Source of the DNA: Strigamia acuminata | Lineage: Eukaryota > Arthropoda > Chilopoda > Geophilomorpha > Linotaeniidae | Reading direction: 5' to 3' | Length of the DNA stretch: 64,000 nucleotides | Assembly (NCBI GenBank): GCA_949358305.1 | Contig: OX442316.1 | Location: forward strand, 17,608,001 to 17,672,000 | In this document: piece by piece, positions 11,541-25,590 of the stretch | Position numbering within the stretch: the first letter of the stretch is position 1 | Layout: each line of letters starts with the position of its first letter | Notes under the pieces: model-generated | What the model was told of the DNA's origin: nothing | The model's database searches: none | What the model saw: the letters and a program-made list of their open reading frames with translations, nothing else | Program-made: the position numbers and the translations under genes

Positions 11541-11675
11541 TATTTATATAATGTACTGTACAGTTGCCAAGAAGTTGAATCTTGGAAACTTCAATTACTT
11601 CATCACGGAATGTACGATATAGTCCTGTGTAATTCAGACATTTTTCAAATATGCTTTTGTTAAGCTGATAATCAA
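11541..11675 (-). repeat. Orphan duplicate of the gene C promoter
   Basis: The segment is nearly the same as 8003-8135 upstream of C: TATTTATA.AATGTACTGTACAGTTGCC, then GAAGTTGAATCTTGG and TACTTCATCACGGA. A TATA-like element is retained. On the minus strand the next gene body is D with its own promoter in between, so no C-like gene follows. Confidence 0.65.
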
Positions 11676-12056
11676 AACACATTGAAAAAAAAAATTATAA
11701 AGAATTGTGTAAAGAACATTTTATTCGGTTATTGACTTTATGTTAGGAGTAGAAATATATTTTACAAGGCAACAAATAATACAATACTCCATGTTGTTTA
11801 CATTGGTTGCCATGGAAAGTAGCGTATGACGTGTTCTTACGCAATTTAGAAATTTGAAAAGGTGGAATGACAAGATGAATGCCAACACTCAATTTGCTTC
11901 TTACTGAACGTGCTAAATAAATAATAAATGTGATTCAAAAACTTGTTTCATCAAATAAATTGAAAGTCAAATAAACTTGGAAGGAAAATTGAATTTTTCT
12001 TCCTATTGACTCAGAAACAAAAAACAAAAAAAAACTCAAACTTCCAATTTAACTCG
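11676..12056. other. Intergenic DNA, nothing recognised
   Basis: AT-rich DNA between the orphan promoter copy and the 3' end of the armadillo gene. No ORF or repeat of note was seen. Confidence 0.5.
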
Positions 12057-13903
12057 CTAGATGTCGCCACAGCGCGCTAAAATCTTTCTACAATAATCTC
12101 CAACATCGCCTTGAACATCAGCCTTTTCCTTCACCACACCCAAAACCCCACACTTCTCAAATTCATCCAAACCCAGACCACGAACACACAAAACAAACAC
12201 GAACCACGCACTATACAACTCCAGTTCCGCAACTCCACACTGCAACAACTCAACGCAATTAAAATGAAACGACGAATTCATCATCACCTCCGCATCACTT
12301 CCGCTCCAACCAGACACAATTCTCTCCCTAATTCCACCCAGCACTTCTTTCCGACACGTCCCAGTCTCCGGCCACGGCTCCTCGACATAATAGACCAATT
12401 TAACCATCACTTTGGACGCCGCAAAACTCAACCGGAAGTTCTCCGAACGAAAAGCATTCTGGAAGCGCATCATCAAATCCGGCGTGAGGAAACACAAAGC
12501 GAACTGCTTTTTACAACTAATGTTATGCAGAACGCCCAAAATCCCTTCCTGAGTCACGTGATCGTCGCCGAACGCTTGCAATGCGTCGGTAAAAAATTGC
12601 AAATCAAAAAAAATATTTTCCTCGCGTCTCGACGGGAGCGAACACACGTTCCAGAGAACCGCCAACGTTTTCCTCATCGTCCGCAACTCGTCATTTCCGT
12701 CCGAATTCCACGTTCGTTTCCAATTATCCGAAATGTCCGCGTAAATGTCGCGCCGGTCGAACGGAATGGAGTAAAAGATGTCGTCGCAAACGCGCAGCGT
12801 GTTCAGGGTCTCGGTTTCGTCTTCGAGGATGCTCAACACGTTCAAAAGTCGCTTCAAGCTCAGCCATTTGTCGAACGGAACGTTTTTCGTGTCCCGTAAC
12901 AAGGCGAGGCAAATTTTTCGCGTTTTGACGTCGGTGGCGAATTCTTCCGTTGCGGTTAGCGCGACGTCGACTATTTGCAGGAGGAGTTGCTGGTCGCTAA
13001 TCGGATGCAGTTTCTTCTTGAAGCGGTTTAAGCATTTGAGTGCTTGGTGCCGGATTAGAGCGTCGCTGTTGTTTTTAATCATTACGTTGAGAACTAAGTT
13101 AATCAAGTCGGGTCTTGGTCGTTGAAAATCCTGCGCGAGTCGTGCGAGGCTTGAAATTGATTGATAAATATCCTCAGGTGTGGCATCAATATCCTGAAAC
13201 ACTCTCGCAATCTCGCGCTCGTCTATCTCGGCTGAAACTGAGAGAAAATGGAAGAAAGATATATTAGTGGTTAAAAGCAAAGAAATGGTGAATTTCGAGT
13301 TGTTTACCTCTCGGCATTTGTTTTTCCTTCTTTTGTTTGTCCGGGAGGACGAGGTAGAGGATGATTAGGAAGAGAATTGCCGTCACTGAAACGAAATTTG
13401 CAAGTCTTTGTCAACGAATTTAGAGGATTTAATCGTGATTTTATTGTTTGTATGAAGTTGGTGGAAGCAGATGGGGTATTACTCATTGGTTGTGCCTCTT
13501 GTTGTCTTCTTTAAACTTAGGGATTATTTATTTTTAATATGTAGTTGGGTAAATAACAAAGGTTTGTGAATAATTCAAGGAATAAAACAAATGATTTTCA
13601 AACATGGAGATTTATAAGACTCGGTGCAAAATGTGATCATTTTGAATCGTCTTGAAGGAAAAAAATTCATTTTGGTATCTGAAATGTGCCTTATCTTATC
13701 TAATGGGATTTTAAAGTTGAAGATATATTTATATATGTAATAATTGGAATTCACTGGTTTTAAATGTATAATTCCATGTATTCAAAGTGTCCAATTTCAT
13801 TGGTTGTAAGAATATATTGCGAATTTTAATATTTTATTTGAATTTTATTTAAAAACTGTTTATTAGCATCTTTAAACAACTTACCAATTTCCAAATAGTC
13901 CAT
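12057..13903 (-). CDS. Membrane-anchored ZYG11/ZER1-like armadillo-repeat protein
   Basis: My model joins exons 13903-13885, 13385-13308 and 13237-12057 (GT-AG, phases 1 and 1) to give 425 aa. The N-terminus MDYLEIVTAILFLIILYLVL is a short lumenal or extracellular start plus one transmembrane helix, followed by a basic stretch (KQKKEKQ). Residues about 75-420 are armadillo-like helices. The landmarks VPFD (152-155), LWN (W at 228), GVLHNIS (N at 271) and SFAASKVMVKL match the order in ZYG11/ZER1, the substrate receptors of CUL2 ubiquitin ligases for Gly N-degrons. Leucine-rich repeats and the VHL box are absent. The acidic positions that I recall as helping to bind the degron appear replaced (Ser after LWNVC, Cys after HNIS). 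An alternative first exon, ATGA at 13486-13483 (donor GTAATA), gives MM before TAILF; 13903 is preferred for its strong donor GTAAGT and AAAATGG context. Exon 3 is more GC-rich than its surroundings. Confidence 0.7.
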
Positions 13904-16900
13904 TTTTAAGTCGTAGCCAACACTGCGACGTTCCTTGATGAAAATCAAATACCGTAATCACTCGTATCACGCTATAAACTGATAAATTGTAAGTGAAATA
14001 ATCTATTTAATCAACTGTTTGAAAACAAGATTCGTGAAATGAGCGTAATTTTATATATATAGCAGAAAACTCCTTTCCTGTTTCTGTCGGATCATTTTAC
14101 TCTGAAATGCAAATGCGAAAGACGAGAGAAATATAATTCCGTATGTGCGGTCGTCCCGCCTCGATGAAAACAACTTGAGGCGTTTGCTTTGATTCTTGTT
14201 TGGTCTAAATAATTTTCAACACGATTTTATCGATCTATTTGTGCAATTGAGCGCCAACTTTAAGAAATGTAGTATATTAAATTTAATCATTTCGAAGTCC
14301 GTATTTACTGCATATTCATTTTAGCGCTGGTTAGTTATGTAAGCAGGTTTCGTACTGATGCTCTTACGTTTTGAATAAATGTTGTGCTCATTTATCACAG
14401 CAAATGTGAAAAAAAAACATTTTTTGCTGGCAAGAAAGAGGAAAAATACACAGATGCACATTGGCGAGATATATGCATTTTTCCTTTCAAAAAGTTTGAT
14501 TTTTTTAATGCCTAAAATATTTCAAAACTCAGCAGGGAATTTAGTTAATGTAAAAATGATGTATTTTGTGTTTACAATTATTTATTGTGCATTTATTATT
14601 TTTTTGGCATTTAATTTTTAATGATAAAAATATATTTTTATTTCTTTTCCTAAAATTCATTCTCTGCATTTGCCTCATTTCTTCATCTTTTTATTATCAT
14701 ATTCGATTTTCGTTTGCTTTTCCCTCTCGAAAAAAGAAAAAAAAAGATTTAAAATTACAAGGTAAAATTCCACGTAAGGGAAAAATTGTACTTGAGAAAC
14801 TTTTACATCAAACCCTCAATTTTTTACGATCTTATAAAATATGTTTGTTGTATTATAAGACTCATGAAACTTAGAAAAGTCATAAAAATCAGTCTACAAG
14901 TTTTGTAATGGCTGCTTTAACTGGCTAACCCCCATTAATTTCTCGCTACGAGTGTACATTTATTTGAAAAACGAGTTTTGACTCTTCACATAAGAGCTTC
15001 TGGTTTTGCTGTCTTTTATCAGTTGATTGCACCTTCCCACATAAGAAGGTCGTGTGTGTGGCCACTCGGGGAATGGATCCCTGCAGACGGCGCTTGTTTC
15101 CCTCATCCCTCTTGGCTGTCATTCAAATTGGCAAACAGGCATGAGATGTCAACCGTTGGCCATACAGAGAATTTTGCTTCTGCTTCTTGGCAATTCGAGT
15201 ATGACATGGGCAATATTATTCATCGATTTTAATTTTAAAACATTGCCTTAAGTTCCAGATGAACCAAAAAAACGTTTTCGACATTAATAAAATTCCTTTT
15301 GAGATTTATTTTCTCGCATAAATCTTCAGAGAAGAAGAAAAAAATATATACGGGCACTTTAAGTGATGTTTATTAAAGAATCGAAGGTTGGATGGAATTT
15401 TTTTTCCGGGTTTTGTAAGCGAAAGATCGAATTTTTCGGTTTGTATTAATGCGATTTAAAAACAGATGGCGCTGCTACGCCGGTAACTTATTTATTTGTT
15501 TGCAAATGGATTCTCTTTGCTGTTTTGCGCGTGTTTATTTATCATATGGCGTCTTGCCAATTCGCAAGGGGGATTGGTAATAGAGCAAAAGAGCAAGAGA
15601 AAACAACTTTTAATTATTACCCCCTATTTGCTTTTTATATTTTTTTTATTATTTTTAAATTATTGATTTTTCGATTAGAAAGGAAGGAATGAAATAAAAA
15701 TTGTAGTAAAACGTGGAAACAAGAAGTTAATTCAGCTTTAAAAATTGTGAACTTGTTAAAATGTTGTTGAAAAGAGCCTGTAGGTGTAATATTTTTCACT
15801 TTTTTTGTGAATTTGCTTGGCTTCTAGTGTGTGATTACAGAATTTGTGCACAGTGGTACTTAAAAACAACAAATTAGTTTCTTAATTATACCTCTTGGCT
15901 TTAAGCTGAGATTTTTATGATATGGTGTGTGAGGTTGGGAACAGAAAAGAAGGGAAAAAAATCGAACCAAACAACAGTTCTTTATTTATATTTATTTTCT
16001 TTGAGCAAACAACTATTAAGAGTATTTAATAAGAGTCGTGGTTCGTGTAAATTGGCTTAGATAAGGTTAAAAAGTCGTGAAATTGATAAGAGAATTTGCT
16101 ATTGGGAATTTCGTTTTTAATCTTAATATTACACGCACTAAAAAAAAAATGTTTTATAGAGTGAAGTTTTAAATTTTTTTATTTTTTAATTTTTATTTTT
16201 ATTATCTAGCGTACATCTTGGAAAATCAAATTACCAATTTTTGCAACTTTAATGAACTATTTACTCGAATCTTTAATCGCATAACTTTAACATTTTAAAT
16301 TAAAAGTTGAATCAATATTTTCCCATGCGTTTTTCAACTCAATATTTGGCGTTTATCATTAATAAAATTGAAATATTGCAATAAATGAGGGAAAAAAACC
16401 AATGCAAGTAATAGCGTGCAGCTGGTACAAACTTCAAAATTTGATTTAAGTTAGTCTTAACTTTTTTTTTGCTTTTTCAGTAGACACGTCGTGAATAATG
16501 AACAAAATATTAAAATAAAATATTTAAAAAAAAAAAAAAAAAATTTTTTTTCTCTACTCTTTACAACCTAATGTCTATTCAATATTCATGCACTCACTTT
16601 GCATAAAAATGAGTCTTGATTGGATACGAATGTGAAGCTAAATCTTCATTTTTTTTTGTTCCCTCAAATCTCCAAAAAAAAAAAAAAAAAAAAAAAATAG
16701 AGAAAATGAAATTATTTTTCATTCCGGTATATTTCTTCTAAATTAGAAAAAAAATAAAAGCCATTTTTTTTTTTTTTTTGCTTTATAAAGTATTTTTTCA
16801 ACTCACGCATTCGGATGGTCGAAGCCTGGGCAGATAAAATCAAATGATCAAAAGCTCCGCCTGAAAGTCGGCTTCATTTAATCCATGCACCTCATTCCCC

Positions 16901-18971
16901 GTCTACTAATGTGTAGTTCAATTTAGAGGAAAGTGGGAGTGTGATAATAAATTGGCTAAAACAGATTCTTTTCACAATTGTAAGAATTGATTTAGATTTA
17001 AGTGTTAGGATTGCTAGACGAAAGACTTTTGCTTTTTTATCCCTTTGTTTTCCAACTCAATTCATTCCAGATTACTTGAGAAAGAATTGCATTATCCAAC
17101 TGAGTGAATCCTCTTCTTCGCTCGGTGCCAGAATATTGCTCAAGAAAGTGTCTTCTCAATGCTATCTTATTACCTATATTGACACATTGGCATCAAAATG
17201 AAAAACAAGCGCCGAACAAAACATTATCATAATCGATTGAACCGAAAAATTAAAATTCCAATAGAAAAACGCACATTTTAAATCAATATTTTGCTCCACT
17301 GTCAATTTCAAATTTAAAAACGTAAAAAGAACGTTAAATGACGTCAGTGACTGCCGGCGCCATCTCGCGATTTATTTTATTACTATTTAAAGCACTAAGC
17401 ATTCCAAAATTTTAGAAATCAAATAAATAAATTATTAAATCAATAAATAAATGTATTATTGTATTATGATTAAAATTAATATCGATTTGGATTAAATCAA
17501 TACACGATTTAATTGATAATCGTTTCTGTAAACACAATCCTCGTTTTGTGAACGACGAATGCGCAGCAACTATAAAAGAAGGATTAACGGCGATGGTAGC
17601 TGGGTGAGGCGGGATCCCCCCTGTCTCACCCCGCTGTCCTCTTTCCTCCATCATCACCGTCGTCTTAAGCGGTATCTGCCAAGTGTAAAATCAAAACTTG
17701 GAACCATCGGATCATGAAAAGGGAGGTCTTACAATACATGTCACATGATCGCAGCTGTTTCGTGTTTCGTCATCATCAATCGCCATAACCCCTGTGTGTT
17801 TACTACAGTCTGTCGACGTATGTCTAACTAAATAAACCGTGGCGAATTCGAGGAGACGTGAGGACAGTGTTATTTTGTTGATATTTTTTTGTTGCGGGGG
17901 ATTTTAGTTGGTCAATGGTTGGTTCGAGAGTGTTAGGTTTATCTTTTGCATTCGTGATTGCAGTGGAGCAGTGAAAATGTGATACGTGGTTGACATGAAG
18001 AAGATTGTGTAATTGGCGCTTTGGTTGTCCTGAGTCTGCAATTTGATCTTGATCAGACGAATGTTGGCCACAACCATCATCACTTAGCAAGGGTGTTTGA
18101 AGAATAAATGAAATCTGAGTATGTTTGCGATGCTTTTCACGGTTTATGAATTGCAATTTGGAGGGAAAACATTGGATTTCCGCTTAAAGGGAAGGGCAAA
18201 TGAAAAGAAAAAGAGAGAGGGCAGAAAAAGTGGCGGTGTATATTGTCTCGTGTGTTCGTGGAGGAACCGCGGGGAACTTTCCAATTTGTATTTTAGTAAA
18301 AATGTTGGGAACTTTTAAAGCGTCGAGCAAATTGATTTTTTTGGTGAAACAGAAAAATGTTAGAATTTTTTTTTTTTTTTTATTTTAAATATTATTCCAT
18401 TGCGCATAAATGAATGAAAATTGCAATTAAACAGTTGTGGAGCTAGGAAAAAATGTGAGAAAAGAAAAGTGCAAATTTTGGATTTTAATCTGCATGTTTT
18501 TAAAGTGTATACGTATAAATACAAATGTGAATTTTATATTTTAATATTTTAATAATAGTAGCGGGATTATTTTATTTTATTTTTTATTTTTTGTTTTTGG
18601 CTTCGCTGCATGACACGCTCGAAAACATACTGCATTTGTAGTTTTTAAGTATTTCTATTGATTTTATATGCTAAGTTTGCATGAAAACAGGTTCTATCGT
18701 TGAAAAGTGGAGAAAAAAAATCAATTAGTTTTTTTTTTTTGCAAGCAGTTCACAAGTAACCACTTGAAATGCAAATTTTTTCCCCTTTTAGAAGAATGTC
18801 ACCGAAAATAGTGACTCGACTAAACTTTAACTTTTTCCAGAAGAAAATAATAAAGAAATACGTTTGTTTTCCAGCAATTTCTCACATCCGTATCCGGACC
18901 TAATGAATTAGCACCAAAAAAAAAAAAAAAAAAAAAAAGAAAAATCAATAGAATAAAAATTAAAGTATATT
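13904..18971. other. Gene-poor AT-rich DNA
   Basis: There are long homopolymer runs (A or T tracts at about 16528-16552, 16673-16698 and 16766-16780) and no convincing exon. A TATA-like TTTATAG lies on the minus strand near 13978, upstream of the armadillo gene. Positions 17340-17370 hold TGACGTCA and GGCGCCATCTCGCGA, a promoter-like or insulator-like cluster. The open frame at 17824-18156 (minus) is rich in N, Q, S and T and has no recognised domain. Confidence 0.5.
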
Positions 18972-21900
18972 ATGTTCTCATTTTCGCAACAGCAGCAGCG
19001 GCACACTCCATTTCTGCACGTCAGCCGTAATTTATGCGTCGAAAATTACTCATTTCACTTTTCATTACTCCATACGTCAAAAGTGTGCAGCGTTTTGATC
19101 GCCAAGTGGCTCGTTTGCAAGTCGAGAAGCTCGAAATGTGACAAGACAAACAAAACGAAGTGCGCATTTAAATGCCGCGATACGATATCGCATCGGGCGT
19201 TTTGTCTTTTGTTTAATTCTCAGCATCCAACTAAATTTACGAGTGCCTTTTCCTCGCTGGAGCAGGTTATCTCGTTACTGTTTACAAAAGCTCTACCAAC
19301 AACCTTTCTCGCCCTACTGCCCACTCTCATTCTTTCCATTTTCCAGCCCACTGACTCTGGGGAGTGTGACCGGTCTTTTGATCCCTTTTGTCGGCAGGAA
19401 GTTTTCCAAAGACTTGGGTCAGTAGTGGCAAAATGGTATCTGCCTCATGGCTCCATTTCCTTTGGTTTGGTCAGATGGCAGAAGAAGGAAAAGTTTAAAG
19501 GCACGTTTAATGTCCAATAGAAACATGGTCGTGGATGTCTACTTTATTGACTGCATACCACTCGGCTCTATTTTATTCCTTTTTTTCATATTTTTGAAGG
19601 CTTGGCTTGATAACAAATATTTTTGCGATTGGGTTTAATGTGGTAGTAAATATTTCTCGGGATAAGTTTGTGAAATAACTGCAGAAATATATTTCTTTTT
19701 AGTTTTTCAATGTATGTTTTTTATTGTGTACTGTATGATAAATTCGGAACCATTTTGCGACTGCAGCGCCGACCTAGTGACGAAATGAAGAAGAAATCGT
19801 ATTTATTTTTAAGACAATTGTATTTTCATACATTAATTTAAATTAAAATTAGTAATTATTAAGTTTAAATTTAAAGAATAAATTATATTGTTTTTATCTA
19901 TATGATTTGTTTGGTATTTTTTAATGAGTATGTTTAAGACGGCAAGCGCCCTTTGTCGAGAGTCATGGCGACCGTTGCTTGATTCGGGACGACGGTTCGG
20001 AACTTAAACTCGCTTTTGTTTGACGATTTAAGGTAATTTTAAGCAAATCAGGATAGAAGTGTGAGACGGTACTATTAAAAAAATACAATACAAAAAAATT
20101 CTAAATATCTCGAAGTAGTAAATAAGCATTTTTCTTTGTTTAGGCGTTGATTTTAAAACAACAACTGAATGAAAATGGCGGCCACTGACAAATCAACACG
20201 AGCGATGTAAATAAACAATCTACCCGTCCTTGTAACTTCGATCAAGTCAAACGATGACAAACCGAAGAGTCCAAAGGTAAACATTTTAACAAACAACCAA
20301 TTTCCGGCTCCAAAACACTTGTTTATGTGTGAAAACTTAATATAAACACGCAAAGGGGTAAAATGGGCGCGGGGTGAGGGAAAGAAAGTAATTTTTTTTG
20401 GATTATTTGCTTTCCAGTCGAATCTCATCCCGAGCATCGGTTGCATTCGCGACTTGACTGCATATCGGTAGTCTGGTATTCTGCGCATGTGCCGTGAATC
20501 AGTCGGCATAAAAGTGTTGTTTTCCCACTTTGTTTTTATTGGAATTTTATTTCTTTTTCTTCTCATTATTTCACTCGTGTCCTCTTAAAATTTATTGACT
20601 CGTTCCAGATAATCCGACGCTTCGTAAAGTTGTATACCCAAATTGCTTTAAATTGCTGTCATTTTCGCATGGTTTAACTTTGAAATTATTGAAACACAAA
20701 TCCGACTTCAAACTGCAATAAAAAGTGAAACAAAAAAAAAAAAAGCAAAAAAGAAATTAAAAAAAATATAAAAATATAAAATAAGAAGAAGAAAAAAAAG
20801 TGAAAACATTGTGCAAATTTGGAAAGTTAAAGCAGATCGAAATTGAATTGATTTGACAGGTTCGCAGGTGACATTGAGCACACTGAATGATGGTTGGCGC
20901 TCCCTGGTGGCTTAGTAGGCATCCGTTTGTGTCATTCTTTTTATCGTTTTGTTTCCGCTGCATTGCATCTTATTCTCTCTGAATCCTCAGCTGAGGGGGT
21001 GGGGATTTGAAAGGTGCTGTTCGAAGTCCCTTTAGGGATGGAAACTTAGTTTGCAACGGCGTCTCTTCTGATGGTAATTAAAGTCCTGGTTTGATGCGAT
21101 GAAAGAATGGCACTGAAGAGCGGCTGATTGGCTTTTCAGTCTTCGACAAAAGGAAGTGAAACACTGCACCGAAAAGTGAACTCGGGGGAGGTTTGGATGT
21201 CGATAAATCAGGGAATTACAATGGTTGAATCAAGTTTTTGTTTTATTAGTTAGATTAATGATTTGTGATTTGTTTGTTGTTTGTTTACTCGTGGTCCATA
21301 CATCAATGAAATGGTTTTGTGTCAGGAAGTTGGATATTACCAGTTGCAGGTCAAATTTGGTGAATAATTTTTTAGTTACGGTTAAAACTAATGAGATTTG
21401 TTTGTGTTTTAGATGATATGCAGAATGGACTGTGGTTTGGGGCACTAGGGCAGTGGTGTAGCAAGAAGTCAATGGACCTGTATGCTTGTTTTGAAACTGA
21501 AAGAACATCTGTCAATTGCCTACAAGATGACTTTATACGGTTTTCCTCGTTTTCGGTGCAAATGCACAGAATGAGGACACACATCCTGCGCAAATGAATG
21601 CGCATTCTGAATACTGGGATTTCTGAAGTAACAATTTTTTTTGGGAAACATGCTAAAAGCACGATCTTTAGCGTTGGAATTTGCCTATTGGGTACCGTTG
21701 CAGACGTCTGGCGGAAAAGTGGTTGGAAAACTCGGTTTTTCACTCCACATTTCTGCAACGATGCCATATACCAAAATTCCGACACTGGTAATCGATTTTT
21801 TTTAGCTCATTTTTTTATCGCCTCATTACGTTTCCGGTACTTATTAATTTTTGATTGATTCAGTCAAAAAACAAGTGGTTGAAATGTGATGAATGTGAAA

Positions 21901-24900
21901 TGAGCTTTAAAAAAAATAAATCATCGATTTCCGGGGTCGGAATTTGCAAATCTGGCATCGTTGCCATCGTAGGTATCGTTTTCATAGCTGTGTTCGTTGT
22001 AAAAAGTGATTAGAAATGAATTTTTGATGATGAAAATGTTACCTAAAAACATTTTTGAACGTTTTTATCATCTAACATGGTGAACTTGAACGGAGTTCAA
22101 ATTTTTCGTTCATCTGTATAAGTGAACTAACAAATGTCGTTCATGTACTGTGGATTTGACATCAAGGCTCAGACTATAGTATTTCTAAATGAAGACACAG
22201 TATTATATTTTTGTAAGAGTTTACAATTTGTAGTTTCAATTAAAAGACGAGGCAAAAGGTTATATCTGAACTTTAAAACTATAATCTTATTACTAGGCTT
22301 AGAAGTTCTTTTTAATAGGATTATTTCTGCCCTTTTCCTTCATGTTACTCGGGATGAAGATCGAAATGTCAAATCTAAGATCTAGTCAAAACAGCACGTG
22401 CCATTTGTTTTCTAAATTAATTTCTAGTGCAGAAGTCACGTTTTGTATATTTTTATTTCGTTCTATTTTTCCGTTGGGAGAATTGTTGGATTTGAAATTA
22501 AATTCCAGAAAAAGCTTGCCAGACATCAATTTTTGATCTGGCGCCATTAATATTGAAAATTTAATGGGATTATAAATTGATCAAGTCCAGATGAAAATTC
22601 GCACTGAATACTTGTGAAAAGGTTCCTGGCTAACTGTGGTTAGTTTGATGGAACTAAGTACGTTTGAATTAAATGGATGCCATAGATTTTGCACTTTTAA
22701 TTAAGACATTTTTCATTCATGCTGTAGTGATATAAATCAGACTCCATTTCTGTGAAATTAACTGCACACATATATTATTCTTTTGAGTCTTCTTATTACA
22801 CGTTAAACGGCCATTATGCTGAAATACACGCTCATTTTCCACTGTTTTATTTTCTTTTCACTGCAATTTGATTTATTTCATTTGGCAGTAAACTATTTAT
22901 ATGGGCGGGAATTGTTGAAAAGTGTATTCGTGTGCTAGGTGCAATCTTTGGGGAGGATCTTTTAATGAAAAGTAATTTTAAGTTTTTGTGGTTTGTATCA
23001 AACTGTCAAGGATACTTACTCGTGCTTTACTGCAAGTCATTCTCTAGTTTGACCAAAACCCAGAGGAAACAGTGTTATGCTGTAATCTATTGTTGTTAAG
23101 TCAGAGAAATGGCAGCTTAGGCAGTGGAAACATTGATCAGCTCTCAAGTTCTGTATCTTTAAAGGTGAGTGGTAGTAGTTTTTGGTTGTTTTTAAAGATT
23201 AATTACCTATTGGGGTGTCTTGAAGCTGACAGACACTAACTGTAACTGTACATGTTGACTTTGTGATTTAACACTGAGAGGTGAATGTTCAATTTTAGAA
23301 ATTATGTGCATTACATTTTAGACCGATTCTGGTGGGTTATTTGATGTAAAACATGACAATAAGGAATTTCATTAAGAGACTATTTTGTGAAGCTTTGACA
23401 GCAGTTTATTACGTGATATCCACTTTATCAATCACACCAACCATGAGCAAAATTGCAAAAACACAAAAGAAGGAAAATTAAAAATAATAAAATGTAGCAA
23501 ATGGTATGGAAGGTCGAAACTTGGACCGCAGTGACATTTTAGCGACGTTTTCCCCTCGGTTTCTTTGGTTTTTTGGTGCTTTTTTTTTTTTTTTTTTTTC
23601 GCTGTTTTTTTTTTCGTGTTTTTTAGGTTTTATTGGTATTTTTTGGTTTGTGTGTGTTTATTGGGTTTTTAAGTGTTTTTTCTGTTTTCAGTAAGGTTTT
23701 TTTAGGTGTTTTTTTTTTTCTGGACCTCGATAAAAATTTTCAATAGTATTCGGACCCCACTTAAAATTACTTGCCGATGCCGACCCTTGGTATAGTCCAA
23801 TTATGATGATTGTGGCAAAGGTTAATGTTGAATACCGTTGAATGGCCGTGGCTCTTATTTCAAATCACTAAGTAACAACTGAAATTAGAAAATCAACTAG
23901 AATGAACTTAGTTTCAAGATATTGGGCGCAAACTATAGTAATGGTAGTGAGGTATTTTAGCTTACCATAATTTCCTGCTTCTTTGTCTAACTTTTAATTC
24001 CAGACTTTTCTCTTTAACGTGCAATTAGTCTATATCCACTTGAAGAGTACAGATTATTTAAGTACAAATATTGATCCTATTTAATACCCAAATTTAGTAT
24101 TTGGAATTATTTCAATGTTATCTGTATTAAGTTTTTAGTGGTTAGAGGTGAACAATTGAGGTTTAAGTGGGCGTAAATGAAGGATTACCTTGGCTACAAA
24201 CATTAGTTTTGCTACCGTTTAATTGCTTTCCCACTGAAACTAGTAATTAGAGGCTTAAGTTGCGCCAGTTAGAAACTTCTTTAAGATGTTCAACTTAGAT
24301 AGGGGTTTTTAAAAGTCTTTTGAATCGTAAAATTTCAACTAATCTCGCCAGGAAATCGAAACAATGAACCGTATTTATAACTAACCATCAATTTTTTTAA
24401 ATTTCTTTTTTATTCCTGTTGGGTAAACCGACAGAAGTTGAGCTTTAAATTTATGCATCCGCAAGCGTCTTTTCTTCAGAGACGACACGTGAGAAAAATG
24501 CAAATTATGAAAAAGGTTAAGATTTGAGTTTAAAAGCAAGAAGGGGGTCTTGAGGGAGGTCAAATTTGTCAAGGGTTGGCGATAAGAACGGCACGACTCC
24601 TCCGAGCAACTTGCCTTTTTCCTGGCGTTTCCTACACATTTTTAACGCCCATCAACCATTGTGCCACCTTCCTTCGTAAATTAATTAAACGTTAAAAACG
24701 ATGGAGCATTAGACTTATGCCAAAATCAACCGGAAAATTTCTGTCTGTGCACATCCACACAACAAAATGTTTTTTTTTAGAAATAAGACTAATACATACA
24801 GGTAACAGCATTATTTTAGAATTTTAGTGTTTGCAAATAGAATTATTTGTAAGTCCAGCATAGTTGTTACTCCTAATTAAAGAAAACATTTTTAATCTTA

Positions 24901-25590
24901 TTTTTAATATTTTTTAAATTAGAAATACGTCTTATATCACTCTACGGCCAAAAGCACAGCAATAAGAGCGTGGGTTTTGCACTCCGCCTAGTGTCAGATA
25001 TGCAAACTAACTTATTCGTTGGTGCAAATTTGATGTCTATCTTTGAAGTTCGCAGGTTTGTAAGTGCAGTAGAGGACTCACTGTGTTGGGTGGTGTACAC
25101 TGTGGGTGGGAAAATATAGAAAATGGTTGAGAACTACAGTAGGTGCATTCATAAAGTCATTTAACCCTTGGAGGGATAAAATGTGCCGTTCTGGTATAAA
25201 CCATTACGGATTTAGGGACAATTTTCAGGTCAATTAGTTGAAGCGCTATTTAGGTTTTTTGTACTTTACTAAATTTATAGAGGGCGCAATATGTTAATGC
25301 AATAATAATGAACTTTGAACTATCTGGTGGTGGTTTTAAACACTACCAGTAAATGCAAAAAGGCCGTTAACTGAAGCGCTCTTTACTAAAGCAGCAAAGC
25401 CTGTTTAAAAGTTTTGCTTTAGTTTTAAGGGGCACCAATTTTGCAAAAAGAATAACTAATTAAATAAATGATGAATCAATACAAATTTCACCTGAGATTT
25501 ACTTTATTATCAGATAAACAAAGTCACAAATTTTCAGCGATCAAAAATGGATAGGAAAAAAATTTTCCTATTCAAGAAAGAGCTTGTTTG
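18972..25590. other. Gene-poor DNA, no supported exon
   Basis: Several 60-180 codon open frames overlap on both strands without domains, splice support or family resemblance. A CTCF-like motif is at 20896-20911. Positions 23390-23490 resemble an arm of the inverted-repeat element at 33258 (CGTGATATC, ACCAA.CATG, AAAATTGCAAAAACACAAAA). A T-rich tract occupies 23578-23720. Confidence 0.45.
20896..20911 (-). promoter_or_regulatory. CTCF-like insulator motif
   Basis: On the minus strand GCCACCAGGGAGCGCC matches the CTCF consensus CCAsyAGrkGGCrsy with one mismatch. Similar motifs lie at 15463, 17356, 29711, 46611 and 60531. Confidence 0.35.

Noticed and set aside
12111-12899. 262-codon open frame on the plus strand
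   Set aside because: It lies opposite the armadillo exon; its composition is that of an antisense shadow, and the minus-strand frame has the family motifs.
13304-13486. 60-codon minus-strand open frame as an exon in its own frame
   Set aside because: The frame that continues into the armadillo exon is different; it starts at the acceptor before 13385 and encodes the membrane helix.
18972-19520. 182-codon plus-strand open frame
   Set aside because: No domain, no splice or signal features, and composition like the surrounding DNA. It overlaps other open frames in the same stretch.
20153-20566. 137-codon minus-strand open frame
   Set aside because: No recognisable family and no supporting context. 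The similar-length frame at 21372-21785 is equally unsupported.
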